The notes below the pieces were generated by a model. That model did no database searches, had not been told where the DNA came from, and saw only the letters and a list, made by a program, of their open reading frames with translations. A program made the position numbers and the translations under genes. Positions 12,754 to 24,300 of a stretch of 64,000 nt of DNA are shown piece by piece (positions within the stretch are counted from its first letter, which is position 1; each line of letters starts with the position of its first letter). The DNA lies in contig OU612073.1 in NCBI GenBank assembly GCA_914767715.1, positions 11,780,001-11,844,000 of the forward strand. Direction: 5' to 3'. The DNA is from Membranipora membranacea (lineage: Eukaryota > Bryozoa > Gymnolaemata > Cheilostomatida > Membraniporidae).

Positions 12754-13026
12754 ATGGTGAAAAAATATAGCGAAAAGAAAAAACATCATAGACAAAAGTG
12801 TAATAAATGTCCTATTAAAGCACATACCGAACGGTTAATAGCTCAAGAAATCGTTGTTATGACAAACGCGGAAAAAGTTCAATTGTCCAAAATAATGTTG
12901 CCAGAGGTTGGGATATCGGTGATCCCATTTGGGAAAAGTTCTGTTGTAACAACCAGTACGATCTCTTCGACCAAACTAAAACTGACTCATATCGATGGAG
13001 TTATACAGTACAATCCGGTTTTGTAG
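12754..13026 (+). CDS. Unrecognised 90-codon open frame
   Basis: A Lys/His-rich start (MVKKYSEKKKHHRQKC) is followed by an ordinary mixed-composition segment and a stop at 13024. It begins 257 bp from the divergent start of the inhibitor gene, so the two could share a promoter region. I recognise no domain. A splice-like segment follows (acceptor TCTCTTTTCAG near 13045, donor GTAGAT near 13107), but its phase does not join cleanly. It may be chance. Confidence 0.2.
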   Translation: MVKKYSEKKKHHRQKCNKCPIKAHTERLIAQEIVVMTNAEKVQLSKIMLPEVGISVIPFGKSSVVTTSTISSTKLKLTHIDGVIQYNPVL

Positions 13027-13856
13027 ATTTACTATCTCTTTTCAGTTATGAGGAATGCTGCGACAGGGGATCAATCGACTCTACCATGTACCAGGAAACT
13101 GCTAGGTAGATTTGATCTGTTGCCAGAGAATGGTAATAAAGCAAATAGGATTTTTATCTTTTGGTGGAGAGATTAATCTGTTACCACTGATCGATTGATG
13201 TCACTGTGAGAAATTGCAAAAAATACACCAAAAATACATCCTGGTCCTTGATTAATGAGCATGAGGAGTTTTATTGCCAATTATTTAAACGGTATTTTTA
13301 TTTTTTGTTGATTGCTAAAAACATTTTCTATAGTGTTGTTTCTCCACATTTGAACTATTGTTGCGGGCTTTCGGATCTGATTGCTACTTTTACCCTGCCT
13401 GGCATTTGGTACTAGGCTTCAGAATAACTCAGATCCAGGGTGCATACATCCTTGGGATTGCCACTACTCCAAAGCTATTGGAGTACGTTTTATCACCTCG
13501 CGTAATGATCCAACTAAATCGAAATCAAGCTGTGGACATTAACATTGAAATTATGTTTTGAATAATCAAAGGGAAGCCAGATGTTTTCCTTATTATCACC
13601 ACTTAATCTCCCTGACTTTGTAGCACTGAGGTTCATAATAAGTCTTAAACTATTATCAAGGCTTGGTTACCTCACTTCACTTGTGTTGAGGGATTCATTT
13701 ATATATGGACACATCCAATCTAACTACAGCAGCATTAAATATTTGAAGTTTTATCAAATTTACCTATTTTTTGGAATTGTTGCCCCTTTGCAAGGGTGCC
13801 CGACTCAGACATCAGAATTTCAACTTACTTGATTTGAAAGCTTCTACATGGATAAT

Positions 13857-14241
13857 TTAAAGGGCAACCAAGGTTTCGCAGCAATGCATTAATGGGTAGG
13901 AAATAATGTGCTGGGCAGCATCAGCTTTGTGCATTACACGATGCAAAACTCAATGTAGTTGCTGACTCTAAGCTGGGTAACACTTCAGTTTAGGGGAGGT
14001 TCCAAGACTTTGCTGTAATAATTATAGAGCACATGCTAAATAATAACAGGAACAGGAAACTGCTATGTTGTATTCTCTTTTAGCTGAGTTTGAGTGCCTG
14101 ATGGGAGAAATGTTTCACAAGAATTCTGACTGAATAATCATCCGAATTATATTTTGTCTTTTTCCCCATGCAGAAGTTGCAATCTGCTATTAATCAATGG
14201 CCATCAATGAGAAGTTGTTTGAAACCTTGGTTGCACTTTAA
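13857..14241. mobile_element. 385-bp TTAA MITE, copy 1
   Basis: Bounded by TTAA at 13857-13860 and 14238-14241, with terminal inverted repeats AGGGCAACCAAGGTTTC (left) and GAAACCTTGGTTGCAC (right, one or two changes from the family end). It has no coding capacity. It matches copies at 14866 (inverted) and 29192 (same orientation) along its length. TTAA target sites are typical of piggyBac-type transposition. Confidence 0.85.
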
Positions 14242-14865
14242 GCAGGGTGTTACAGATTTAAGGTATAGACATGAAAGTCACTGATATTTGCTTGACTCTT
14301 TGCATCCCAGTGAATGGGGAGTTGACTTTGTATGACTCTGAATAATATTAGATTGTCAAGTAATAGGACATGGTTGAAAAATAAATGGTTTTTCATTGTG
14401 TTAGCGAAGTAAAAATATATATTGTGTATCTTTTCTTTGCAGAAATTCCAGCCCTTGATTATAGCTTCCATTAGATCTAGAAGAGCCTACTACAGACTGG
14501 TGGTCCGATTAGAAAAGTTCAGTTGCCTACATAATTTTGAAGATAAATTAAGATCTCTCACTATTACACTATTTGTAAAACAGCAGAGAAACTGTGGCCT
14601 TTGCAGCTAATGCTCTCAGATCCGGCCTTTCAGCCATTCAATTTGATTTCGATGCAAATGAATCGGCTTAAAGATTTGACTCGCTGAGGTTACAATTAAC
14701 TCTCCGGGGAGTGTCTAAACCCTTTTCCTTACCCACATATGATACGTTATAGTCCGATCATGCTCAAAATCTGTAGACATCTGTTTGCGTTTTGTGTTTA
14801 TTCACCAACCTATTGGCCTCCTATTCTTTGAAATAATCTGTCATTGCCATGAATATCATTTGTTC
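14242..14865. other. Spacer between inverted MITE copies
   Basis: About 620 bp of AT-rich sequence between two oppositely oriented copies of the same MITE. No gene or repeat is recognised in it. Confidence 0.4.
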
Positions 14866-15250
14866 TTAAAGGGCAACCAAGGTTTCAAACAACTTCTCAT
14901 TGATGGCCATTGATTAATAGCAGATTGCACCTTCTGCATGGGGAAAAAGACAAAATATAATTCAGATGATTATTCAGCCAGAATTCTTGTGAAACATTTC
15001 TTCCATCAGGTACTCAAACTTAGCTAAAAGAGAATACCACATAGCAGTTTCCTGTTCCTGTTATTATTTAGCCTGTGCTCTATTATTATTACAGCAAAGT
15101 CTTGGAACCTCCCCTAAACTGAAGTGTTACCCAGCTTAGAGTCAGCAACTACTTTGAGTTTTGCATCGCGTAATGCACAAAGCTGATGCTGCCCAGCACA
15201 TTATTTGCTACCCATTAATGCATTGCTGCGAAACCTTGGTTGCCCTTTAA
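14866..15250. mobile_element. 385-bp TTAA MITE, copy 2 (inverted)
   Basis: TTAA at 14866-14869 and 15247-15250 encloses the reverse complement of copy 1, also 385 bp including both TTAA sites. Both ends keep the AGGGCAACCAAGGTTTC type inverted repeat. Differences from copy 1 are scattered substitutions, with no net length change. Confidence 0.85.
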
Positions 15251-15390
15251 TACCTGAGGTCTAGTTATGGACATTTGATTGTGTAGCAATAATTGACATG
15301 AGAAGAATAAAGGGACAATTTTCATTCGTTCTTAGACCAACAGAATGGAGAAACTGATAGTATTTGGAGTTTTTGAGCTGTTTGGTAGGG

Positions 15391-16322
15391 AAGCGCGACA
15401 ACTTGGCCGGAGCCAAACTTGGCCGGAGCCAAACTTGGCCGGAGTCAAACTTGGCCGGAGCCAAACTTTGCCGGAGCCAAACTTGGCCGGAGCCAAATTT
15501 GGCCCGAACGAAACTTGGTCCGTGCCAAACTTGGCCCCAAATATAATACTTGGCCTCATGCAATGAAACTTGGCCCCAATTAGTAAAACTTGGCCCCAAG
15601 TACTGAAACTTGGCCCAAATTAGTAAAAATTGGCCTCCAAGTACTGGAACTTGGCCAAATTAGTAAAACTTGGCCCCATGCAATGAACCTTGGCCCAAAG
15701 TAGTAAAACTTGGCCCCAAATATAAAACTTGGCCCAAGTACTGAAACTTGGCCCCAATTAGTAAAACTAGGCCCTAAATATAAAACTTGGCCCCATGTAC
15801 TGAAAATTGGCCCAAATTAGTAAACCTTGGCCCCTCATATAAAACTTGGCCCCATGGAATGAAACTTGGCCCCAATTAGTAAAGCTTGGCCCCGGTTTGT
15901 AAAACTTGGCCCCAGATATGAAACTTGGCCCCAAATATAAAACTTGGCCCCATATACTGAAACTTGGCCCCAAGTAGTAAAACTTGGCCCTCAGTACTGA
16001 AACTTGGCCCCAATTAGTAAAACTTGGCCCCATGCAATGAAACTTGGCCCCAAGTAGTAAAACTTGGCCTCAAATATAAAACTTGGCCCCAAGTACTGAA
16101 ACTTGGCCTCAATTAGTAAAACTAGGCCCCAAATATAAAACTTGGCCCCATGTACTGAAACTTGGCCCCAATTAGTTAAACTTGGCCCCTCATATAAAAC
16201 TTGGCCCCATGGAATGAAAATTGGTCTCGATTATGAAATCTTGGCCCCAAATATAAAACTTGGCCCCATGGAATGAAACTTGGCCCCAATTAGTAAAACT
16301 TGGCCCATAATATGAAACCTAG
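15391..16322 (+). repeat. Minisatellite array, left arm
   Basis: First about seven copies of a 16-bp unit (ACTTGGCCGGAGCCAA) to about 15505, then some 40 copies of an 18-21-bp unit such as AAACTTGGCCCCAATTAGTA. Variable inner bases (AAATATA, ATGCAATG, AAGTACTG) alternate, suggesting a higher-order repeat of several units. Confidence 0.9.
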
Positions 16323-16659
16323 CCCAAGGTGTTGTACTTTCAATTAAAGGAAACAAACATAACAATGTTTCATTACAATTTCACATCGAGACAACAAAAT
16401 GTTATAATATAATAAATGAATATAATAAGCACTATTTTCATCTGTATTATCAAACTCTGTGTACAGGCCCGGGACTTCTTTGTTCCTCTTTCACAGTTAG
16501 AAGAGATGGAAACACTTTATAAAACCAGGATTCAACCAAAGTAAATTACGTTGACATCATATCAGGGGCGTATATTCTAAAAAATTTCACTCACTGACTT
16601 TTTAGAGATGAGCATAATGATCGGGCACAGCCCGATCCACATGCCATAGGCGTGGCGGG

Positions 16660-16700
16660 GAGGGTGTGGGAGGGGCGCTTAAGCGCCCTTCCACCACGGA
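16660..16700. other. Short perfect palindrome
   Basis: A 16-bp perfect palindrome GGGCGCTTAAGCGCCC lies in a GC-rich patch (about 16635-16700) inside the foldback element, standing out from the AT-rich surroundings. Role unknown. Confidence 0.5.
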
Positions 16701-16859
16701 AATTTTTGCATATCGGTAGCAAAATAGTGCAAGCAGAGAGGTATTTCAATAGCTCACTGAGCTGTTGGGTGCTTTCAGAAAACAACTCAATAGCAGTAGA
16801 AGATTACGGTAAAAATGCTCCAGTTATAAAGCACCCATTTGAAAAAAAACTGACCTTGA

Positions 16860-16939
16860 TGGGATTCGAACCCACAATAATCTTATTAACAGTGATTATT
16901 AGGCAGACACTCTACACACTGAGCTATTCAGCCACTCAA
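16860..16939 (-). mobile_element. tRNA-like SINE head (minus strand)
   Basis: On the minus strand, box A-like ATAGCTCAGTGTGTAGAGTG and a perfect box B GGGTTCGAATCCC are spaced as in a tRNA. The anticodon stem does not pair and is replaced by an AATAATC/GATTATT hairpin, so I call a SINE or tRNA pseudogene rather than a tRNA gene. Confidence 0.5.
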
Positions 16940-17603
16940 GGATATCCGTGGGCCGTGAGTGCTAATATACGCCACTGCATCATATGTGCGCAGCAATTCC
17001 ATTTTACATCTTGCATGATATCAAGGAGACGTGATGGTAACTCCACCTGTAATTGTGAGTGATAACTCTGGGTAATGAAGAATGGGCTGATCTTTTATAT
17101 ATGTGATATCAAAATATTTGTTACCTCTCTTGTTGTACGAAGACTGGGGAAATTGATCTGCAAATCTGTTATAATATGACAGTGCATTATCATCCACTAT
17201 TTAGGCGGTATTTAGTGATTGGTCATCCAAATCTGATATATGCTCAACTAGATATCTAATATCTTCCACTCCTGAGGTCGGAGAATAGTCAGTCCTGACA
17301 GACTATGAGCCAAATTGCTATGAATGACACATTACATCAGTTATGGGGATCTGACTAGCTATCAGCTTATCAGCTATATGTGATACCATAGTATCTTCCA
17401 AACACATAGGGTTATATCCAGATTGATGGATGTAGATCCTCGGTAAGCCAATCTGCAATATGTGATACCGCAGTATCTTCTACTCTCATAAGGTGCCAAT
17501 CTGTTGAACATTGTCTTGCCGCAAGTGGACTATAGTGTAGGAGTTTCTTGTGCAAATGTTCACCTGCCCAGTTCCTACTATGAAAGACCGTTCTACAATA
17601 TGA

Positions 17604-18137
17604 CCTGGCGATGCAGCTAGTTCTACCCCTACACTTGTTTTAAATGATACTGCTATTGCTTTTAGTGATAAAGTTAATTATCTTGGTGTATTAGTTGACG
17701 ATAAGCTGCGTTTTAATGATCATGCGCATGGTATAGTTTCAACCGCCTCTCAAAGGATGTATGTAGTCAGGAATTTTGTATTTTTAAGCTCTAAATCACT
17801 ATCAAATATGCTTTTTAAAAGTTTTATTGTATCACGAATCTCCTATTGCTTACCCATTATTTTTAAAAGCTTGTATGCTGCTGACAAGCAACGCCTGTGT
17901 AAAATTTTCAAGGACGCTATTATGTTAGGCATTGAACATCCCGATATTTATACCATGATGGACAATCAGACACGAACACTGGCCTTACGCTATATTCACG
18001 ATGAGGATCATTTCATCAATGATTTGTTGAGTAAATGTCCATCTGGCAGATACCGTACAGTAAAACATAGAAGCTCACTGGGGAGAGACTGTTTTCCGCG
18101 TCATATCACTCTTATTTTAAACGAAATACTTTTTTAG
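17604..18137 (+). pseudogene. LINE reverse-transcriptase C-terminal fragment
   Basis: An open frame of about 177 codons runs from just after a stop at 17601 to TAG at 18135. It reads as the thumb and C-terminal end of a non-LTR (jockey/CR1-like) reverse transcriptase, with the hallmark KVNYLGVLVDDKLRFNDH followed by SRISYCLPIIFKSLYAADKQRL. It ends CPSGRYRTVKHRSSLGRDCF...ILNEILF. The palm domain with its catalytic Asp box is absent, so this is a 5'-truncated insertion. A CCATCCATCCATCCATG run at about 18266-18282 may be its 3' tail. Confidence 0.75.
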
Positions 18138-18547
18138 ACAGAGATTTGATTTTTTATTCCAAGTGTCTTCGCTTTTTTCTTGCTGATTCAAAGTGCCAGC
18201 AATTACACTGTATTTCGCGACTCATTTTTTCTTTTAATAATGCTGTCAGTGATAGTAATAAAATCCATCCATCCATCCATGTCATTGACACTATATTTTA
18301 TATTTATATTTCTATATTTTTATCTTGATCAAATGAGCTTCAATGTGGCATATATTATTATTATCATACACATGCATTGTAAATAGTTCATGGCATTGAT
18401 AGACTTAGAATCTTACTGCCAATTATGTTTCATTTAGTTTGCTGCATCATCATTATAAATTCTCAGATTTTCATGTCATTTCTTATCCCAGAAATTTATA
18501 TTTAATCTCACATTTTTTTTCATCATTTTACATGGTGGTACCTACCC

Positions 18548-18883
18548 TATAGGAGTTTAATTTAGCTAGAGTTTAATTTCGCTATCTGGACCTGGTACTA
18601 AATTTCACTAGTACTAAATTTCGCTAGTAGGCTTACTAGTGAAAATTTTTAAAAAATGTCCAAGATGGTATTCGAACCCAGGGCATAAATCTTCATCTGA
18701 TTGCAATGCAGACACTTAGTCCACTACACCTCGCTAGCTTGCATGATTAGGTAAGGTGTATATCTGGATAATTCTACATTGTTTATGAAACTATGGTGAG
18801 TGAGTTTAGTTTAAGATGCACTAAATTTCGCAACCTAGGCAACAACGGAAAATCCTAAATGCCGCGAAAACTAAACTCCTATA
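18548..18883. mobile_element. 336-bp inverted-repeat element with a SINE head inside
   Basis: The ends TATAGGAGTTTA (18548) and TAAACTCCTATA (18883) are 12-bp inverted repeats. Internally a GCTAAATTTCGC-like motif recurs several times. The centre (about 18665-18740) is a minus-strand tRNA-like head with GGGTTCGAATACC. There is no coding capacity. Confidence 0.6.
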
Positions 18884-19556
18884 TGGTATGTATTAATTAT
18901 CTCTTAGGAGACTGTGAAACTAAGTTTTGTAAATAGCTAACAATCTAACTGCCCATACTGTTTCATTTATATTTTGCAACAACCATTGTAAATTGTCTTA
19001 TTGTTACCTCATTTCTAATCTCAGAAGAAATTTTATTTTGTCTCTCAATAGTTTTCATCTTAGTACATGGTAGTACCGAAGTATTATCACATGAAAGCCA
19101 AATTTTTGTGTCGCATAAAACTCAAAGAACTATTGGTTTTAGCTCAGGTTTAGATATTACATAAATACTCTAGCTGCTTACTCTATTTTATATTTTGCAT
19201 CAAACTTTATAAACATATCATTTTTAATCACACATTCAATCTCAAAAAATTCATTATGTATCTATAATGGAATCAATGTTTAATTTTGCAAGAACGGATT
19301 ATCATTTTTGCCTGCATACAGTGGCTTTTGTGTTCTTCTGTAGTTTTATATTCAATAATTAGGTAACTATTACTACACATGCATAATTCTCTTTCATTTT
19401 TTTAAATCGATGCTTCTAATAATTAATTGTATTAAATAAAAGTATATTGCAGCTACACACACGTTCATTTCATAATCTAAACGCATGACAAAAATAATAG
19501 CATATGTCTTAACGACCAGATAAGGTAATTGACTTTGGTATTTTACTAATTTTACT

Positions 19557-19925
19557 ATGTGTATAGCTGTGCCTCTTAGAATGCAATGCTATACTACTTT
19601 TATTGAATGTATATTTTTGTACCACCTTAGCACTCTATATAGCCACTTATCCTCGTCATCTAGGAAATCGCTCAAAAGAGTTATAAGCCTCGCAGGCTAT
19701 CTAGGTAGCTGCAAGTTTGACAACATCAAGGCAATATACGAAAGAGTGATGAGAACAAGATGCCTCAGACTCGTAGCTACTGACAACGCTGACCCAGTAT
19801 ATATATTCGATAAACTTCCGTCTGGTCGATACAGAGCAATCAAAGCGAGGGTAAACATACGAACTGACTGTTTCCGATCCCTCTGTGGGCGGAAGTTAAA
19901 TAGTATACTTTTTTTTGCCAACTAG
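19557..19925 (+). pseudogene. Second LINE reverse-transcriptase C-terminal fragment
   Basis: 122 codons ending at TAG 19923. Its end (KLPSGRYRAIKARVNIRTDC...LNSILFF) parallels the end of the fragment at 17604-18137 (CPSGRYRTVKHRSSLGRDC...LNEILF), so both come from related non-LTR elements. Only the extreme C-terminus is left. It lies near the right arm of the foldback-like element. Confidence 0.65.
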
Positions 19926-20071
19926 TGATAATTCTTACTGTTTATTTATTTTTTTTCAATTTTTAAAACCAACCAGACCAAAATTTTTTAATGTTTACAC
20001 CATAACTTTTGTTGCTCAGCGAAAACAAAATATTTCTCAAAAATGAGACTGTAATAAACGCTCATCATCAT

Positions 20072-20405
20072 GTGGGCCAAGTTTTTTATTTGGGGCCAAG
20101 TTTTACTGATTGGGGTAAGGTTTCATTAGATTGGGCCAATTTTCAGTACATGGGGCCAAGTTTTATATTTTGGGCCAAGTTTCATTGCATTGGGCCAAGT
20201 TTCATATTTGGGGCAAATTTTTACCAATTGGGGCCAAGTTTCAGTACTTGGGGCCAAGTTTTACTAATTGGGCCAAGTTTCATTGCATGGGGCCAAGTTT
20301 TACTAATTGGGGCCAAGCTTTACTAATTGGGGCCAAGTTTCATTGCATCGGGCCAAGTTTTATATTTGGGGCCAAGTTTGGCTCGGGCCAAGTTGTCGCG
20401 GATTC
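20072..20405 (-). repeat. Minisatellite array, right arm
   Basis: About 16 units of GGGGCCAAGTTTTACTAATT type, the reverse complement of the left-arm unit. The outer end GGCTCGGGCCAAGTTGTCGC mirrors the outer end of the left arm. It is shorter than the left arm by about 600 bp. Confidence 0.9.
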
Positions 20406-20416
20406 GTTTGGTAGGG

Positions 20417-21334
20417 TTGGAACGGGTACCAGAAATCAGGACCAGGTCAGACTTTTCGGTTTAGGCTAACTTTCAGGTCCGAATCAAGTTGGATCATAAA
20501 ACAGTAACTTTTCTTGTGGTACTTGGATGATGGTGCAAACTGAAGTTTATTGTTTTATTGGGCAATAGAATAGCAAAATCATCTAACCATAAAATCTTCA
20601 AAAATTAAATGACATAATTATAGTCAACCACTTGAGCAAACAACGTAATTACTCCAAAGGCTTTGTGGATGGTTGGTGCAGTTATTATCATTTAGTTCTC
20701 ATGAGTGCAGTAAAGTTTAAGACTGCCTTGACTAAAATGTTCAACGTAAGCTGCCAATAAAATTTTGCCACACCCCACTTAAAGTCACGTCCGAAGTGGT
20801 GTCATATATCATGATAATCTTAGATGAGTCATCTGGATGTTGAGAAAATTGTCTCATGACATGAAATTACAACAAAATGAAACATAGGTAGACAATGGGA
20901 AGACAGGAGAGGTCATGTTCTGCTCTCGTGTACCAACAGCTACTCTGATATATCCTTCTGATTAGGTAGAGTATGCATGATATGCATGCTTAATGGCTAG
21001 CAAAGCGACTGTTTGAAATCTTAGTTGCATAAGGTAAGTCTTTTAATCGATAATCCTGGCGACACCTAAGTGATCAGAGTGTAACTGAGATTTGGAGTAT
21101 GAGTATGACTTGAGGAATGAGGCAGGCCATCTTAAGAGACACACCAACAAAGAAAAATCTCAATTCAACGATTATATTAATAAAAAAGAGGGGTTATCCT
21201 GTTCTCAGTATTGAAGCAAAACAAGTTATATATTGGGAATCGGATAAGATGATATAATGTCAAATCATTACTATTTGTTGTGCAAACAGAGTTAAAATAC
21301 AACAAAGTGTTTCTGGTTTGTAGAGAACAGCAGG
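20417..21334. other. Upstream region of the otopetrin gene
   Basis: About 900 bp with no recognisable gene, repeat or SINE; presumably the promoter and 5' UTR of the channel gene that follows. Confidence 0.4.
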
Positions 21335-24300
21335 ATGGTCAATTGTCAGATGCGCAGCTGCACCATTGGTGTGGTGCTTGGACTAATGACAGTCATAGTT
21401 ATACTCCTGGGCCTCATTTTAACCCAATGGCTGAACAATGGCGACAAACAGGTCATCACAAACACACCCGTGGACATCGTCATCATTGCTTTGGTATCTA
21501 TAGCCATGTCATCAATGTTGATCGTCTATATTTTGTGTAAGTGTGTCTTCAAAGCAATTTTTTCTTGTGCAAACATACATTCTCAGAGTATTCTGTCAAA
21601 TGAAGCATGAACAATTTTCAAAAGCAGGTTCAATAGGATGCCTGAACAGGGAGTATCTATTGGTAGTATAAAGTCAGTCTTCTTTAGACAGTTTGATGTC
21701 CAGGTTGGTAATGTCCGCTGTCATCCCATATGCATTACTTTCAAGAAGAACTGTTGAATAATTTTTTGAGTTCATTCGATTTCATTACATCATGCATGAA
21801 TGTTTAAAGCTAACTCATATTCATGTGCATAAGATAATAACTTACACGTGTACCTGATACACCTTTTTCATTATCTTATCATGCAAAAGATTTATCATGT
21901 GATCGTTCAATATGAACAACTCAGCAAGCACAATTATATTGAAATTCCGGGTCTAGCTTCGTCTGAGCTTTGTTGAAAGAGGACAACATCTTATACGATA
22001 TGATATTGACATAGAGGCCTTTGTCTAGCCTTGTCATGTGGGCGGCCAGTGGCTGCATGACAAGGCTAGGCCTTTGTCTGATTAATCACAAGCTGTATCC
22101 AAACTGTTACATTTGTAAGGACAAAAAAAAGTGTCAAAACTTCCTCATTGTAATTAAATCAGTGACCTCCCTTTCAACTGTCGTTGACTCAATTTACTCG
22201 ATTTTCTAAATATGAACCCACAACAAAAATTTACAGTTAGATGACGCTAGTCGCTTTGTTTGGGATCCTGCTAATGGCATTACACTGATGATGGATTACC
22301 TATGCACTTGCTACCGCAAGTCCACTCTCCTGAATGACAAATTATAAAATTAACTTTCTACTGTTTGGGACCCTGGTGATTGCACTACATTGCATATCAT
22401 TTATTGTCATTCTCATTTCACATTGCAGACTGGATTGACAGTGACAAGTGTCGGATAGAGACACTTCCACAAGTCGATCATCACTCCCTGATCATCCAGC
22501 TACCACCGTTAGTGTTGTTCGGGTTCGGAGCAATAATTCTTGATCTATTTGCAATTCCTGGAGCTAGTGAGTGCAAAGCTGTGCTCCAGAACAACACCCA
22601 CATATATCATAACCAACGGCTCAACGACACATGGAAGCAAGTTAACACAGACTATACGTTGATGGAGGCGTATGCTATCATCAAAGGCTGTTATATCGCT
22701 CTTCAGGTTAGCAGAACATTTGAATAGATGCAAATGGGCCAGAGCCAGAGTTCAATCCTCCATCTTTGTTACCTATAAACAGGCCAGCACTCTCTCATAA
22801 CTAAGAACTGGCAATTTGGAACTGGGAAAAAACCCAGCTCAGAGATCAATTCAATTGTCAATTTTAGTGTGACAATAACCAGGCCATCTGTTCAGGACCT
22901 AATGTAAAACATGATCTGATTTGCCTAGAGCATTGTTCGGTTAAGTTTGAAATAAATTTTATATAATCATACTTATTTCAGGTTGTCTTCCTTGCACAGT
23001 TTGCAAAACATTCTGTAAAGATCGGAGGGAGCATATGGGCCATCAGAGCAGTAGTGTCTACGGTATTGACGGCCAATATCGCAATTTTCTTCTTCACATT
23101 CTTCAGAGAGACTAAGGTAGGTCAGGAATACGTGATTTTTCTCCCTGAGAAATTCAATAATCACTATAGATAGTTTTCTGAGCTCAAAATTGAGTCTATG
23201 TTGGGAGTGGTTCTCTCTCTATTTGACTACTCTCTAACCAACACAGCATAGGAAAAAGGAGCTGAACTTGTCTTATCTTGAAACCTGCTAAAAATAAGAT
23301 AACTCACAGAGACATAGTTTGGTGGTATAATGTTGGTGTTTGTATATTATATAATCATTTAATCAAATTTTGCCTGTTTTGTTGACAAATTTCCGGGATT
23401 TCCCATGGGTTTGAACACTAAAATTGAGATTAATCAGCTATAAAATCTGATGATGATGATGATGATTTGAAAACTAGTCCCTCTAAGTTATCAATGATGC
23501 TGATGTTAAATCTAAAAGAATATTTAGTATACCTTATGATTTTCTCCAGATAAAGCATATCGACAACTTTTTCCTATGCTGCGTGAGCTAAAGTGAGAAA
23601 GGACAACTCAATATACAGGCTCAAATTCTCAGAAAGTGTTCATGGATACGGTTGTGAATTCTAATACTCCTCTCCTTTTACTACATTGTCACTTGTATTA
23701 CTCGGATCTGTAGTCTCCAGCATGTTTTCTTTATTTTGTACATGTGAATTAGAAGCATCGTGGCTTCCAGACATTTATGCAGTCATAGTAAAACAGAATC
23801 ATCAGTCATCACTCACAATATTTAGGACATTTAGGTCGATGTTGAAATCAGTATTGGCTTGGTTGAATTTGATAAGGTTAGCAATATTGAAGTTATCGGT
23901 TCTTGGGTATCAGAGAGTTACTTTGGTAACACGAAAAATTTACTGTTGATACTCTATATCTATTTGAAAACTTCAACAAAAATAATCCATGTCAAATTGC
24001 AGGACAGATATGGAGATGAAACAGACATCGATACAAGCGTTCTATCCCTCCTTCCAAATGGTTCAGATGTTAGATTGTGTCTTCTTGGAAACACAACTCT
24101 GCAAAACCACATGAATGATGCTGGACAATATTTTTATCCATTTGAACTAGAGTTCTGCCTCTCCGCTGTTGGGCTTTTGTTCAGTTTAACTAAAGAAGGT
24201 ATATATTTCATTTCATGCATTTCTGCTTACCAACTCCCCACGTTACTGACATTACTGAATTGTTCAAACTTAACAAGAACAGTAAACTCACACTGTTCAA

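Larger units (their letters stand above)
15380..20416. mobile_element. Foldback-like composite element with minisatellite arms
   Basis: The 11-bp word GTTTGGTAGGG occurs directly at both edges (15380-15390 and 20406-20416) and looks like a target-site duplication. Just inside, the two ends are inverted copies: CGCGACAACTTGGCC on the left and GGCCAAGTTGTCGCG on the right. Each arm continues as a tandem array of AAACTTGGCCCCAA-type units: about 930 bp on the left (15391-16322) and about 335 bp on the right (20072-20405), in opposite orientation. The interior of about 3.7 kb holds two LINE reverse-transcriptase tails, tRNA-like SINE heads and a small inverted-repeat element, but no transposase that I can see. 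Long tandem-repeat inverted ends are characteristic of foldback elements, and a duplication of 9-11 bp fits foldback or Mutator-like integration. Confidence 0.7.

Noticed and set aside
15261-16033. Open frames on both strands through the TTGGCC array
   Set aside because: Produced by the repeat unit; the translation is a pure repeat and no splice or start context supports it.
15391-16322. Possible CRISPR array
   Set aside because: Units are contiguous with no unique spacers, and the host is an animal genome.
16860-16939. Possible functional tRNA gene on the minus strand
   Set aside because: Box A and B are good, but the anticodon stem and acceptor stem do not pair; similar heads recur elsewhere, so a SINE or pseudo-tRNA is more likely.
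19557-19925. Considered as a host gene
   Set aside because: Its end matches the LINE reverse-transcriptase fragment at 17604-18137.
22380-22428. Upstream start for the second otopetrin exon
   Set aside because: The AG at 22427-22428 and phase match with the first exon (21536) make this intron; the apparent start lies before the acceptor.
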